Below are positions 14,920-23,943 of a DNA stretch of 64,000 nucleotides, in pieces (the stretch's first letter is position 1; the number at the start of each line of letters is the position of its first letter). A program made the position numbers and the translations under genes. The notes beneath the pieces were generated by a model. It saw only the letters and a list, made by a program, of their open reading frames with translations. It was not told where the DNA came from and did no database searches. Source of the DNA: Lentibacillus populi (GTDB lineage: Bacteria > Bacillota > Bacilli > Bacillales > Amphibacillaceae); assembly GCA_014642895.1 (NCBI GenBank), contig BMJD01000007.1, positions 57,466 through 121,465 of the forward strand, in the 5' to 3' direction.

Positions 14920-16254
14920 CTATTTATCAGCGTTAACGCGATCATTTTCGAAAACTACTTCACCATTAACGATTGTTGTTGTTACTTTCCCTTGATAAGT
15001 TTTGCCAATATAAGGGGAATGTTGATGACGATAGAATAAGTCTTCGTTCTTTAATTCAAAGCTCTTAGTTAAGTCAACCAATGTAATGTCAGCATCAAAA
15101 CCTGCAGCAATAACTCCTTTCGTTGTAAGTCCAAAGCGTTTTGCCGGATTTACAGCAGTTAATTCAACAATTTTTTCCAATGTAAGGCCTCGTTTGAAGT
15201 GTCCCTCTGTCAAAAGGATATTCAAGGTTGATTGGGCACCCGAAATACCGCCCCAGCCCTCGAAGTAATTGTCGGTAATTACTTTCATATCTGCCGGCGC
15301 AGGAGAATGGTCTGACCCGATAACATTAATTTCGCCATTTGCCACGGCAGCCCATAAATCTTCCACTTCCTCTTCATCCCTAAGTGGTGGCATACATTTT
15401 GCTATTCCGCCTTTTTCTTCCAAATCGTTGACCGTCAAAGCTAAGTAATGCGGACATGTCTCAACTGTTACATCTACACCTCTTTGTTGTGCTTCGCGGA
15501 TAACTTCTACTACTTTGCGACTGCTGGCATGGACAATGTGCAGTTTGCATCCTGTTGCTTCAGCATAGGAAATAACCCTCTGAACTGCTTCAATTTCTGA
15601 AATAATTGGCCGCGATTCAACAAAATCTCGTGCGGAAGTTTTCCCCTGGCGTTGTTTTTCTTCTGCCAGTTGTTCACAAATCACTGTACTTTCAGCATGG
15701 ACAGCAAGTATTGAGCCTAAGGAAGCAACCTCTTTCATTCCTTTAAACAGCGTTACGTCATCAGCATTATTAAAGTCTTTAATGCCACTTGGAGACATGA
15801 AGGCTTTAAAACCGATAACGCCACCTTCATGCAGTTCCTTAAGTTTTTGAATATTACCCGGTACAAGCCCACCCCAGAATCTCGCATTAACAACTGACTT
15901 ATCGTTGGCACAAGCCTTTTTTATATCCAAATTTGGTTTGTCAATAACCGGAGGAGTGCTATTTAACGGCATGTCAAAAAATGTTGTTGCTCCACCGGCT
16001 GCCAGGCTTTTACTACCTGTTTCCAGGCCTTCCCATTCCGTTCTCCCTGGTTCGTTAAAGTGGACATGTGAATCAATTAACCCTGGCAGGACATGCAGCC
16101 CTTTTGCATTAATCACCCTATCTGCATTACTATCGAGAGGCTTTTCGGTCGACAATTGTTTAATTTTACCGTTTTTGATTGCGATATCACCTTGAACCAG
16201 CGAATCCGCTGTTACGACCGTTCCATTTTTAATAATTAAATCATACGCAGACAT
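14920..16254 (-). CDS. pucH: allantoinase, PucH type
   Basis: 444-aa cyclic amidohydrolase that opens allantoin to allantoate with a binuclear metal site. Metal-binding features are His63 and His65 in DSHVHFNEPG, Lys150 in GFKAFMSPSG (carbamylated lysine), the ETCPHY segment and GSDHSPAP. The sequence is closer to Bacillus PucH than to E. coli AllB. A second, different allantoinase lies directly upstream with 50 bp between them, so both are probably co-transcribed. Dihydropyrimidinase-type activity cannot be excluded, but the EPGRTEWEG motif is typical of allantoinases. Confidence 0.9.
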   Translation of the reverse strand: MSAYDLIIKNGTVVTADSLVQGDIAIKNGKIKQLSTEKPLDSNADRVINAKGLHVLPGLIDSHVHFNEPGRTEWEGLETGSKSLAAGGATTFFDMPLNSTPPVIDKPNLDIKKACANDKSVVNARFWGGLVPGNIQKLKELHEGGVIGFKAFMSPSGIKDFNNADDVTLFKGMKEVASLGSILAVHAESTVICEQLAEEKQRQGKTSARDFVESRPIISEIEAVQRVISYAEATGCKLHIVHASSRKVVEVIREAQQRGVDVTVETCPHYLALTVNDLEEKGGIAKCMPPLRDEEEVEDLWAAVANGEINVIGSDHSPAPADMKVITDNYFEGWGGISGAQSTLNILLTEGHFKRGLTLEKIVELTAVNPAKRFGLTTKGVIAAGFDADITLVDLTKSFELKNEDLFYRHQHSPYIGKTYQGKVTTTIVNGEVVFENDRVNADK

Positions 16255-16304
16255 CTGCTTATCCCTCCAAACATATTGATTTTCTGGTTATTGCTGAATT
16301 ATGT

Positions 16305-17660
16305 TTATTTTTTTGTAATAAGCTGCCCTTTAGGATCACCGACAATGCCTTTATCTAAATCATAAACAATATTTCCACGGAGAATCGTTTTTGTAACACG
16401 GCAATCAATTTTCATGCCTTCATATGCACTGTGTTGATTTTTATAATATAAATCTTCCCGATTCACTATATAAGAACGGTTCGGGTCTACCAATATGATG
16501 TCAGCGTCTTTAGAAACGGAAATTTCACCTTTTCGTGGTAGATTAAACCGCTTCGCTGGAGTAGTTGCAATCAATTCAACAAACCTTTCAATCGGTAAGC
16601 TACGCTGTTTTACTGCCAGGTCAAACATAATATCGACATTGTTTTGCGCACCGCTGATACCGCCCCACGCTTCAAAAATATTCCCTTCTTTTAAATCCTC
16701 CGTGCATGGAGAATGATCAGATGTTAGCCAGTCAATATTGCCATCCATCAACTCATCCCACAGTTTTGCCTGGTCCTTCGCTTTTCTTAGTGGTGGCTGG
16801 CATTTTGCTCTTGGACCAATTTCTGCTACATCTTCAGCAGTCAAGGCAAAATAGTGTGTACATGATTCAACCGTTACGTCTACCCCTTCTTTGCGAGCCT
16901 GTAAGATCGCCTGAACTGCTTCCGATGTACTAATATGCACCAAATGCAATTTACAGCCGGTCTCTTTTGCAAATAACAATGCACGCCCGACAGCCTCCAC
17001 TTCCGTAAAAATCGGACGGGAATCAACATAATCCATTGCCGTTGTTCTGCCCTCTTTAACCATTTCCTCAGCTAATTTATCCGTGATGACCGGGTTTTCG
17101 GCATGAATGCAAAGTAATTGATCGAGCTCTGCTAATTTTTGCATTCCTTTGTATAAGGTGTAATCATCCACGTTGGTGAAATCACCAGGAACGTCACTGC
17201 CACAGTTAGAAATGAAGCATTTAAATGCCAGTACTCCAGCATCATCCAATTCCTTAAGCTTTTCCAAATTATTAGGAACAAGACCTCCATAAAAGGCATA
17301 ATCCACATAATTTTGGTATTTAGCAGCTTCCAGTTTCAGATTAAGCGCTTCTTTGGAAGTTGTTGCCGGTAACGCATTAAGCGGCATTTCGACATAACTC
17401 GTTGTACCGCCTGCTGCCAACGCCTTTGATCCCGTTTCAAAGCCTTCCCACTCGGTACGGCCTGGTTCTGAGATATGAACATGTGTATCAATCATACCTG
17501 GCATTACATACTGTCCGCTGGCGTTAACGATTTCTTTTGCGCTATCTTCAATACGCTCAGCAATGCATGCGATTTTACCATTTTTTATACCGATATCTAC
17601 TTGATATACACCGTTATGCAAAACAACGTACCCACCTTTAATTAGTAAATCATAGTTCAT
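16305..17660 (-). CDS. allB: allantoinase, AllB type
   Basis: 451-aa allantoinase paralogue. Metal ligands are His60 and His62 in [10 protein letters not shown], Lys147 in AFKCFIS, the ESCTHYF segment and TSDHSPC. The C-terminal region ([16 protein letters not shown] followed by PKGQLI) is notably like E. coli AllB, unlike the neighbour. Having both types suggests separate origins rather than a recent duplication. I use the ATG at 17660 ([10 protein letters not shown]), about 10 bp after AAAGGGG; an ATG three codons earlier is too close to that site. Confidence 0.9.
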   Translation of the reverse strand: MNYDLLIKGGYVVLHNGVYQVDIGIKNGKIACIAERIEDSAKEIVNASGQYVMPGMIDTHVHISEPGRTEWEGFETGSKALAAGGTTSYVEMPLNALPATTSKEALNLKLEAAKYQNYVDYAFYGGLVPNNLEKLKELDDAGVLAFKCFISNCGSDVPGDFTNVDDYTLYKGMQKLAELDQLLCIHAENPVITDKLAEEMVKEGRTTAMDYVDSRPIFTEVEAVGRALLFAKETGCKLHLVHISTSEAVQAILQARKEGVDVTVESCTHYFALTAEDVAEIGPRAKCQPPLRKAKDQAKLWDELMDGNIDWLTSDHSPCTEDLKEGNIFEAWGGISGAQNNVDIMFDLAVKQRSLPIERFVELIATTPAKRFNLPRKGEISVSKDADIILVDPNRSYIVNREDLYYKNQHSAYEGMKIDCRVTKTILRGNIVYDLDKGIVGDPKGQLITKK

Positions 17661-17763
17661 CTTACACATACCCCTTTCATCGTAAATGCGTATTAATCAC
17701 CTGCTGGTAATATTTCCAGGGCAATAATACAAGCCGAACTAAACCGGCAAATCATGAAATAAT

Positions 17764-17797
17764 GAAATCCCGACTCATCAAAAGATTCGGGATTTTG
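17764..17797 (-). terminator. hairpin after the NCS1 permease
   Basis: Arms AAATCCCGA and TCGGGATTT lie about 100 bp beyond the permease stop on its coding strand and before the allB start. The following T tract is weak, so termination may be partial. Confidence 0.5.
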
Positions 17798-17892
17798 ATT
17801 CAAGTGAACGGTCTTGTTGATTTGAAATGGTTCAAAGACTATATATAGAGTCGTAACACCAAATCAGTTTTGACCATTCCACGGCTATTCCG

Positions 17893-19296
17893 TTAGTTCT
17901 CAAATATGGTATCTTTTTTAAACTTTGAATCTTTAAAGGCAAATTTTGATAAAAGTATAAAGACGATACTTGCTACTACGAAGCCAATAATCCAGGCTAG
18001 ATCGACATTAGTAAAGGCAACAGCTGCACCAACAAGCATGGCGATCATCGCGGCAGGGTTATACCCGGCAAAAGGTCCATCTTCTTTATACAGATTCTCC
18101 ACATGCACCTTTTGTTTACGTAAAATGTAATACTCAATTAGCAGGATCGCAACAATCGGCCCTAAAAATGCAGAGTAGATCTTAATGAACATGTCGAGAC
18201 CTTTTGAATTGCTTTCCTGAACAAGTAACCAGGGAAAAGCTCCCATCGCCAGCAGTCCTGTAATGGTGACGGCAACTTTATATTTCGCCTTTGTAATCAA
18301 GGTGATAATATAAGTTGGCGGGATAATATTTGCAACCATGTTGGTAGCTATCGTAGCTATTACAATAAACGCTGAGACGCCGAATGTAACATATTGGTTA
18401 TCAATTACGATGGCAAGCGCGGTTGGTGGGTTCGTCACACCGGTAACACTGGCCATCATCGCACCAACAATAAGTATGAAGCCATACGATATGACAATTG
18501 GTGAAAAATACATCATTCCGCGTTTCCCATCACTAATACCCGGCTCAAGTTCTCTGGAATAGTCTGATGCATTCAAAAAGATAGCTGCGTAATTCCCAAG
18601 AAACACCATAATATATCCAAAAAACGGCAATCCCCATGATCCATCAATCTGAACCCAATTTTCCATCAGTTCATTACCATGAGATGTAACAAGAATAATA
18701 AATACATAAATCATTGCTACCATAATAACAATTGATGCCAGCGTTTCTACCCATTTAATAGCTTTAAAACCATACCATGAAAGTACAATCTGCACCAAAA
18801 CCAATGCAATAAAACAAATAGTGACATTATTGAAGGATTCATTTGTCGCTATTTTCATAATTTCATTCAGTGCTGTACCACCAATCCAGCTTTGAACACC
18901 GTACCAAATAACGGCAGGTATCCCTCGCAAAAGCGATGATATGATTGTTCCTTTAATACCAAAAGACATTCTTAATTGAATAACATATGGAACCCCTTCT
19001 TTATATCTGATTCGATCATTTAAAGCAAATATGCTGGAAATAATCAGGATGGCTATGAACGCCGCGAGTAATGTCTGAAAGATGTTTAATGTGGCAACTC
19101 CCGCTACAACTACACTCGCGCCTAGTGTCATATTACCCATATTGACACCATCCCCAACCCACATAAACATATAAGGGATTTTGCCAACCGTTCGATCTTT
19201 TTCTGTATTCGGTTTAAGAGACCCTTCTACTTCCTTCAAATGCTGTGGCTCTATATCATTATCTATTTTGACCGTGTTTTCTGAATTTTTAGCCAT
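17893..19296 (-). CDS. pucI: NCS1-family allantoin/hydantoin-type permease
   Basis: 467-aa membrane transporter with about 12 hydrophobic segments. NCS1 hallmarks are the N-terminal VGKIPYMFMWVGDGVNMGNM (helix 1), GIPAVIWYGVQSWIGG (helix 3 substrate site) and FLGNYAAIFLNASDYSRE. B. subtilis PucI is the allantoin importer of this family. The sequence is somewhat diverged, and cytosine or uracil permeases share these motifs, so the substrate rests on context. The ATG at 19296 follows AGAGGGG at a 10-12 bp spacing; an upstream GTG start is less likely. A near-perfect operator motif lies 267-283 bp upstream. Confidence 0.85.
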   Translation of the reverse strand: MAKNSENTVKIDNDIEPQHLKEVEGSLKPNTEKDRTVGKIPYMFMWVGDGVNMGNMTLGASVVVAGVATLNIFQTLLAAFIAILIISSIFALNDRIRYKEGVPYVIQLRMSFGIKGTIISSLLRGIPAVIWYGVQSWIGGTALNEIMKIATNESFNNVTICFIALVLVQIVLSWYGFKAIKWVETLASIVIMVAMIYVFIILVTSHGNELMENWVQIDGSWGLPFFGYIMVFLGNYAAIFLNASDYSRELEPGISDGKRGMMYFSPIVISYGFILIVGAMMASVTGVTNPPTALAIVIDNQYVTFGVSAFIVIATIATNMVANIIPPTYIITLITKAKYKVAVTITGLLAMGAFPWLLVQESNSKGLDMFIKIYSAFLGPIVAILLIEYYILRKQKVHVENLYKEDGPFAGYNPAAMIAMLVGAAVAFTNVDLAWIIGFVVASIVFILLSKFAFKDSKFKKDTIFEN

Positions 19297-19562
19297 TTTA
19301 TTCTTTACCCCTCTTATTCTATTAAGCACGCCGAAATTACTTTGATTTATTTAACGATTATCCTATAGCGAATGGTAGCTCCATTTAGCATATCGTAATC
19401 GGTTTCAAATCATTTAGAAATCGCCAGACTAGCTTGCGCCCTCCTAAAAGATTATATAATACATTGCAGGACAGGTCTTTATATCCATTGGACAAAATAA
19501 CTAACAAAGGTTGTATATTCTGCATAAGGATGTAGCAGTTTTTGAACTACATGAACATATAA

Positions 19563-19579
19563 ATGTTTAAAATAAACAA
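19563..19579. promoter_or_regulatory. 17-bp operator candidate, NCS1 permease
   Basis: ATGTTTAAAATAAACAA; its reverse complement matches 16 of 17 positions of the perfect uricase-operon site. No good partner is seen at +/-32 bp, but a half site (TGTTTAAACA) lies at 19605-19614. The rest of the 19297-19689 gap shows no gene. Confidence 0.5.
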
Positions 19580-19689
19580 ATAACCACTGTATTTTTATAT
19601 TTTATGTTTAAACAGTACAATCAAATAACTACATAGCGACATTCAACAAAATTCGAAAAGTATCTATTGAGGTAACGCGCTCGCAAAAA

Positions 19690-19722
19690 AGAGCCACATG
19701 CAATTTATACTTTTGTGGCTCT
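19690..19722 (-). terminator. terminator of allD
   Basis: Perfect 9-bp arms AGAGCCACA and TGTGGCTCT; on the minus strand the stem is followed by TTTTTTGCG. It lies directly after the allD stop codon. Confidence 0.85.
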
Positions 19723-19729
19723 CACTTAT

Positions 19730-20779
19730 TTACTTTGCAAACGGATCCTTGTTATCATATTGATCGTTATGGATCGTATCCGAAATTAAATATTCATAAA
19801 TATCATCGACAATCGCAATGCCTTCTTCACTATATTTCTGTTCTCTTTCAGCGCTTCTTTGCCCTGGATAGGAAACATGATCAAATCCTGGAGCTGGTTT
19901 AATATTATTTAAATCAGCCATTGTTTTCGATATGTTTTGTTTGAATTCATTTATGCTCGTAAAGTATTCGGGATTAATAACGATGTGAAGTTGTCCGAGA
20001 TTTCTTCCTTCCGTCAAGTCATGATACATAGAAGATACCTTATTTCCAAAAGGCAACCCAAGGAGAATTCCGGATAATACATCGACCATCATCATTAGTC
20101 CGTATCCTTTTGGACCTGCTATCGGCAATAATGCGTTGACATCGAATGGATTTGTCGTTGGCTCGCCATTTTTATCGACTGCCCAATCGTTCGGTATAGA
20201 TTCATTTTTAGAACGTGCGTGCAGTATTTTCCCCCATGCCTGTACGGTTGTCGCCATATCAAAGGTAATCATTTCACCATTATTTCCTGGTGCGGCGAAA
20301 GCAATCGGATTTGTTCCGTAATAGGGTTCAGCCCCACCGAATGGAACGACCATCGGATCTGACTGGCAAACAGATAGCCCAATCAGGTCTTCTCTTGCAG
20401 CCTGTTGTACGAAATATGAAAGCGAGCCACTATGACTGATTCGTTTTACACCAACAACGGCAATTCCATTTTCCTTGGACATTTTGATTGCTTCATCCAT
20501 AGCCTTTTTTGCTGCAAAATGTCCTACCCCATTATCCCCGTCAAAAACGGCAGTGCTCAGACCTGTTTTTTTGAATTGAAAATTTGGATTTGTATTAATA
20601 CCACCCTTCGCAATTCGCTCTGCATAGTATTCTACACGCATTGCTCCATGAGAATGAATTCCTCGTGCATCCGCATGGACGAGAACATCCGCAACACCAT
20701 CCGCATGTTCTTCGGTCAAACCTGCTTTATGGAGTTTCTTTTTCATTAAATCTTTTAATTCATCTTTCGCTACTCTCAA
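19730..20779 (-). CDS. allD: ureidoglycolate dehydrogenase
   Basis: 349-aa NAD-dependent oxidoreductase of the Ldh_2/malate-L-sulfolactate family; AllD oxidises (S)-ureidoglycolate to oxalurate. Characteristic segments are HADARGIHSHGAMRVEYY near 50, KRISHSGSLSYF (His in the active site), and DPMVVPFGGAEPYYGTNPIAFAAPG. It starts with TTG; GAGGTG lies about 9 bp upstream. The gene upstream is a close paralogue in the same direction that carries a frameshift, so this intact copy probably supplies the activity. Confidence 0.92.
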   Translation of the reverse strand: MRVAKDELKDLMKKKLHKAGLTEEHADGVADVLVHADARGIHSHGAMRVEYYAERIAKGGINTNPNFQFKKTGLSTAVFDGDNGVGHFAAKKAMDEAIKMSKENGIAVVGVKRISHSGSLSYFVQQAAREDLIGLSVCQSDPMVVPFGGAEPYYGTNPIAFAAPGNNGEMITFDMATTVQAWGKILHARSKNESIPNDWAVDKNGEPTTNPFDVNALLPIAGPKGYGLMMMVDVLSGILLGLPFGNKVSSMYHDLTEGRNLGQLHIVINPEYFTSINEFKQNISKTMADLNNIKPAPGFDHVSYPGQRSAEREQKYSEEGIAIVDDIYEYLISDTIHNDQYDNKDPFAK

Positions 20780-20820
20780 ACAAATTCACCTCTTCAAAAA
20801 ATATTTTTTGTCTGCATGAT

Positions 20821-21871
20821 CTATTCAACAAACGGGTCTTTATGGTCATAGGAATTGTTATGAATAACATCAGAAACTAAATACGCATAAATATCGTCCA
20901 CGATTTCGATTCCTTTTTCTTCGTATTCCTTTTGAATTACTTCCAGGTTTTGGCCTGGATAATAAACTTGATTAAATCCTGGTGCTGGTTTAATTGCATT
21001 CAAATCACGCATCGTAGTAGCAATGTCATCTTTAAATTTGTTAATTGTTGTAAATAGTTCTGGATTGATTACAAGATGTAATTGGCCTAAATTCCGTCCT
21101 TCACTTAAATCGTGATACATAGACGACACTTTATTGCCAAAAGGCAGTCCTAAAAGTATGCCCGATAATACGTCAACCATCATCCCAAGTCCATATCCTT
21201 TTGGACCGGAGATAGGCAATAATGCTTGTACTTTAAATGGATCAGTTGTCGGTTCACCATTTTCATCCACAGCCCAAGTGTCTGGAATCAATTGATTTTT
21301 TGATCGTGCGTGGAGAATCTTCCCCCATGCTTGAACGGTTGTTGCCATGTCAAAGCTAATTAATTTTCCTTCGTTACCAGGTACTGCAAATGCAATCGGG
21401 TTCGTACCGTAGTAGGGTTCAGCCCCGCCAAATGGAACGACCATTGGATCTGACAGACAGACGGAAAATCCGATAAGATCATGTTTTGCAGCGCGTTCCG
21501 TGTAATAGGAAAGTGCTCCACTATGACCCATTTTTTTTACGCCTACAACAGCAACGCCATTTTCCTTGGCCATTTTAATCGCTTCATCCATCGCAAACTG
21601 TGCAGCAACATGGCCAGCCCCATTATCAGCGTGGAAAATACCGGAGCTTGCTCCCGTTCTCTCAAAATGAAAATCTGGATGATGGTTAATTCCTTCCTTA
21701 GCAATTCTTTCGGCGTAATATTCAGCTCGCATTGCTCCATGGGAATGAAGTCCTCTGGCATCGGCAAAGACTAGTACATTGGCAACAAATACTAGCATGC
21801 TCTTCGGACAGACCAGCCTTGTTTAATTTCTTTTTAATTAGTTCTTTTAAATCCTGTTTTGCTACTCTCAC
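20821..21871 (-). pseudogene. allD: second allD copy, frameshifted near its start
   Basis: Tandem paralogue of the neighbouring allD, similar over its full length. It starts with GTG (21871) and reads RVAKQDLKELIKKKLNKAGL in parallel with the intact copy, then loses frame after EEHAS. The rest continues in another frame as NVLVFADARGLHSHGAMR to a normal C-terminus. Removing one base from the AAA run at 21787-21789 restores alignment with the intact gene. Reinitiation at the internal ATG at 21798 would give a protein lacking about 25 residues. Either a true decay event or a sequencing error. Confidence 0.8.
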
Positions 21872-21930
21872 TATGGAACACCTCTTATTTTTTATCGTAC
21901 ACACATGTATGTTGGGTGTGAGTAAAAGGA

Positions 21931-21966
21931 ATGGTAAAAAGCAAGCTGCCTTTTACCATTTTTCAT
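21931..21966 (-). terminator. terminator of the all operon
   Basis: ATGGTAAAA..TTTTACCAT stem around a GC-rich centre, with T tracts on both strands, between allE and the allD pair. It would end the transcript that starts at allC. Confidence 0.6.
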
Positions 21967-21974
21967 AGCATTTA

Positions 21975-22027
21975 TTATATAGGACTCCTCAAAAAGTTTG
22001 GTAAAAGTGATACATCAAAGTTTGGTA
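21975..22027 (-). promoter_or_regulatory. possible allD promoter with direct repeat
   Basis: On the minus strand a TATATAAT -10-like box (complement at 21975-21982) precedes the allD pair. Upstream of it, a 10-bp direct repeat AAGTTTGGTA occurs at 21994-22003 and 22018-22027, 24 bp apart. No good -35 box was found, so an activator is possible. Confidence 0.3.
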
Positions 22028-22086
22028 GTTGACTTGTTTCTCCACCTTCAACTTCTCAGTGCCTTTTATCTTCATTTTGAACTCTA

Positions 22087-22851
22087 TTAAAGAGACGCAT
22101 CTCGGTTGCAATCCTTGGAATAAACGTATGATAATTTTTCTCTGCCTACTGCATAAGCAGCCTGCAAGCAGTAGGTACCCATGAAAATGTAATCATCTTT
22201 TTTCACTGGGATCCATTCGTTATCAAGATTGTACATGCCTTCTCCGGATAACAGGTATGCTCCATGTTGCTGATAATGTGTTTCAACAAATGGATGACTT
22301 GCCGCCGGATCAAAAGTAAGAATATGGAAGTTCATATCGAAAGCAATATCGGTTGGAAGCAGATCTTGAATATGAACATTTTCCATATCGTCATAAATTA
22401 CTTCTTCATTCTCATTTGAATTCCCAGCATATACCCATGGCGTATGACCTTCTAACGGGGTATATTTTTGCTTATAAAGGAAGAATCTTGAATCTCCATC
22501 TCGCAGGTTTTCCAAATACATGGTTACAGATGGCGGGCAGTATAAATATCCACCTTGTTCAAGTGTGAATTCCTCTTCGTCAGCCCATGCTTTCAGCTTA
22601 CCTCCCAGTACATAAATAAATGTTTCAACATCGTCTTGTCCGCCAAAACCTTGTTTATTTTTGCCGTCTTTATGGAAGGTTCCCACATAGTCAACAAACT
22701 TGGCACCGGTTTTAGGGGATGACAAAATGCTCATCGATACATTTTCAAACCCTGGGACAACGTTATTTACCAAGCCTTCTGGTGGTAAAATCATATATTT
22801 GCCAGGTTTTACTACAGCTCTTGATGTTAAAATATCATTTGGATAACCCAT
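22087..22851 (-). CDS. allE: (S)-ureidoglycine aminohydrolase
   Basis: 254-aa bicupin. AllE releases ammonia from (S)-ureidoglycine to give (S)-ureidoglycolate, the substrate of AllD. It begins MGYPNDILTSRAVVKPGKYM. The C-terminal cupin carries HPFVETHYQQHGAYLLSGEG, which supplies the metal-binding Glu, His and Gln/His set of the family. Length is close to E. coli AllE. A GAGGGAGCG sequence precedes the ATG. The gene lies in the allC-allF-allG-carbamate kinase-allE operon. Confidence 0.93.
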   Translation of the reverse strand: MGYPNDILTSRAVVKPGKYMILPPEGLVNNVVPGFENVSMSILSSPKTGAKFVDYVGTFHKDGKNKQGFGGQDDVETFIYVLGGKLKAWADEEEFTLEQGGYLYCPPSVTMYLENLRDGDSRFFLYKQKYTPLEGHTPWVYAGNSNENEEVIYDDMENVHIQDLLPTDIAFDMNFHILTFDPAASHPFVETHYQQHGAYLLSGEGMYNLDNEWIPVKKDDYIFMGTYCLQAAYAVGREKLSYVYSKDCNRDASL

Positions 22852-22902
22852 TAAAAATCGCTCCCTCTCAATAGTATCATGTTATACTTCATTAGCTTTT
22901 AA

Positions 22903-23841
22903 CTACTTGGAAATAATTGTACCACTTTCACTACGAACGGCTTCATCTACTTTTTCTAATGAGCAGATGATAGAAGTACCAGCTTTTCTAGCAAATTTTA
23001 GCGCAGATTCTACCTTTGGACCCATGCTGCCTTTACTGAATTGTCCTTCTGCCACATATTTTTCAAGTTCATTAACCGAAGTTTCCTTCAATGCTTTTTG
23101 CTCTGGCGAACCAAAGTTCACAAATACATGTTCCACATCGGTCAAAATCATGAATATGTCAGCATTAACTTCCTCGGCAAGTTTATAACCGCTGCGATCT
23201 TTATCGATAACCGCTTCAATACCTTCATAATCCCCATTTTCTGTTTTGATAACCGGGATTCCGCCGCCACCACTGGCAACAACAACATTACCTGCTTCAG
23301 CAAGTTGTTTCACTGCATTTGCTTCCAAAATATTAATTGGTTGAGGTGATGGAACAACTCGACGCCAGCCACGATTGGAATCGGCTTTCATTTTCCAGTT
23401 TTTTTCATCCATCAGTTTTTTTGCTTCTTCTTCTGTATAGAATGTACCAATTGGCTTAGAAGGATCATTGAAGTCCTCATCGTCTTTAGAAACCTCAACA
23501 CGAGTTATCAGGTTGACAACTGGTGTATCAATGCCAAGTGCTCTTAACTCACTTTGCAGACATTGGATCATCATATAACCAATAAAACCTTGTGATTCCC
23601 CGTTCAATACATCTAAAGGCATTGGTGGAACAACGTCCTCCGCTTCCTCATTTTGCCGAAGAATGTTACCAACTTGTGGCCCATTACCATGTGTCACAAC
23701 AAGCTTGTAGCCATCTTTGATCAATTTAGCTAAAAACTTGCTGCTCGTTCTTACATTTTCTAATTGATTCTCATATGTGCCTTTTTGTTTTGGTTGCAAA
23801 ATGGCATTACCACCTAATGCAACAACAATTGTTTTACTCAT
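22903..23841 (-). CDS. allK: carbamate kinase
   Basis: 312-aa amino-acid-kinase-fold enzyme that makes ATP from carbamoyl phosphate and ADP, leaving carbamate that breaks down to NH3 and CO2. Signatures are VVALGGNAI at the N-terminus, VTHGNGPQVGN near 50, the VVASGGGGIPV segment near 185 and the FSKGSMGPKVESA motif near 270. Equivalent to ArcC. Its place next to allE and allG shows it uses the carbamoyl phosphate from oxalurate cleavage, as in the E. coli allantoin regulon, rather than from the arginine deiminase pathway. Confidence 0.93.
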   Translation of the reverse strand: MSKTIVVALGGNAILQPKQKGTYENQLENVRTSSKFLAKLIKDGYKLVVTHGNGPQVGNILRQNEEAEDVVPPMPLDVLNGESQGFIGYMMIQCLQSELRALGIDTPVVNLITRVEVSKDDEDFNDPSKPIGTFYTEEEAKKLMDEKNWKMKADSNRGWRRVVPSPQPINILEANAVKQLAEAGNVVVASGGGGIPVIKTENGDYEGIEAVIDKDRSGYKLAEEVNADIFMILTDVEHVFVNFGSPEQKALKETSVNELEKYVAEGQFSKGSMGPKVESALKFARKAGTSIICSLEKVDEAVRSESGTIISK

Positions 23842-23943
23842 TCCCCAAACCTCTTTCTATATACAACTCAACATAATAAGCTGCTGTGTACGGTACTATT
23901 GATACGGCTGCACACAACGAAACCTAGTATTTTATATACTCGT

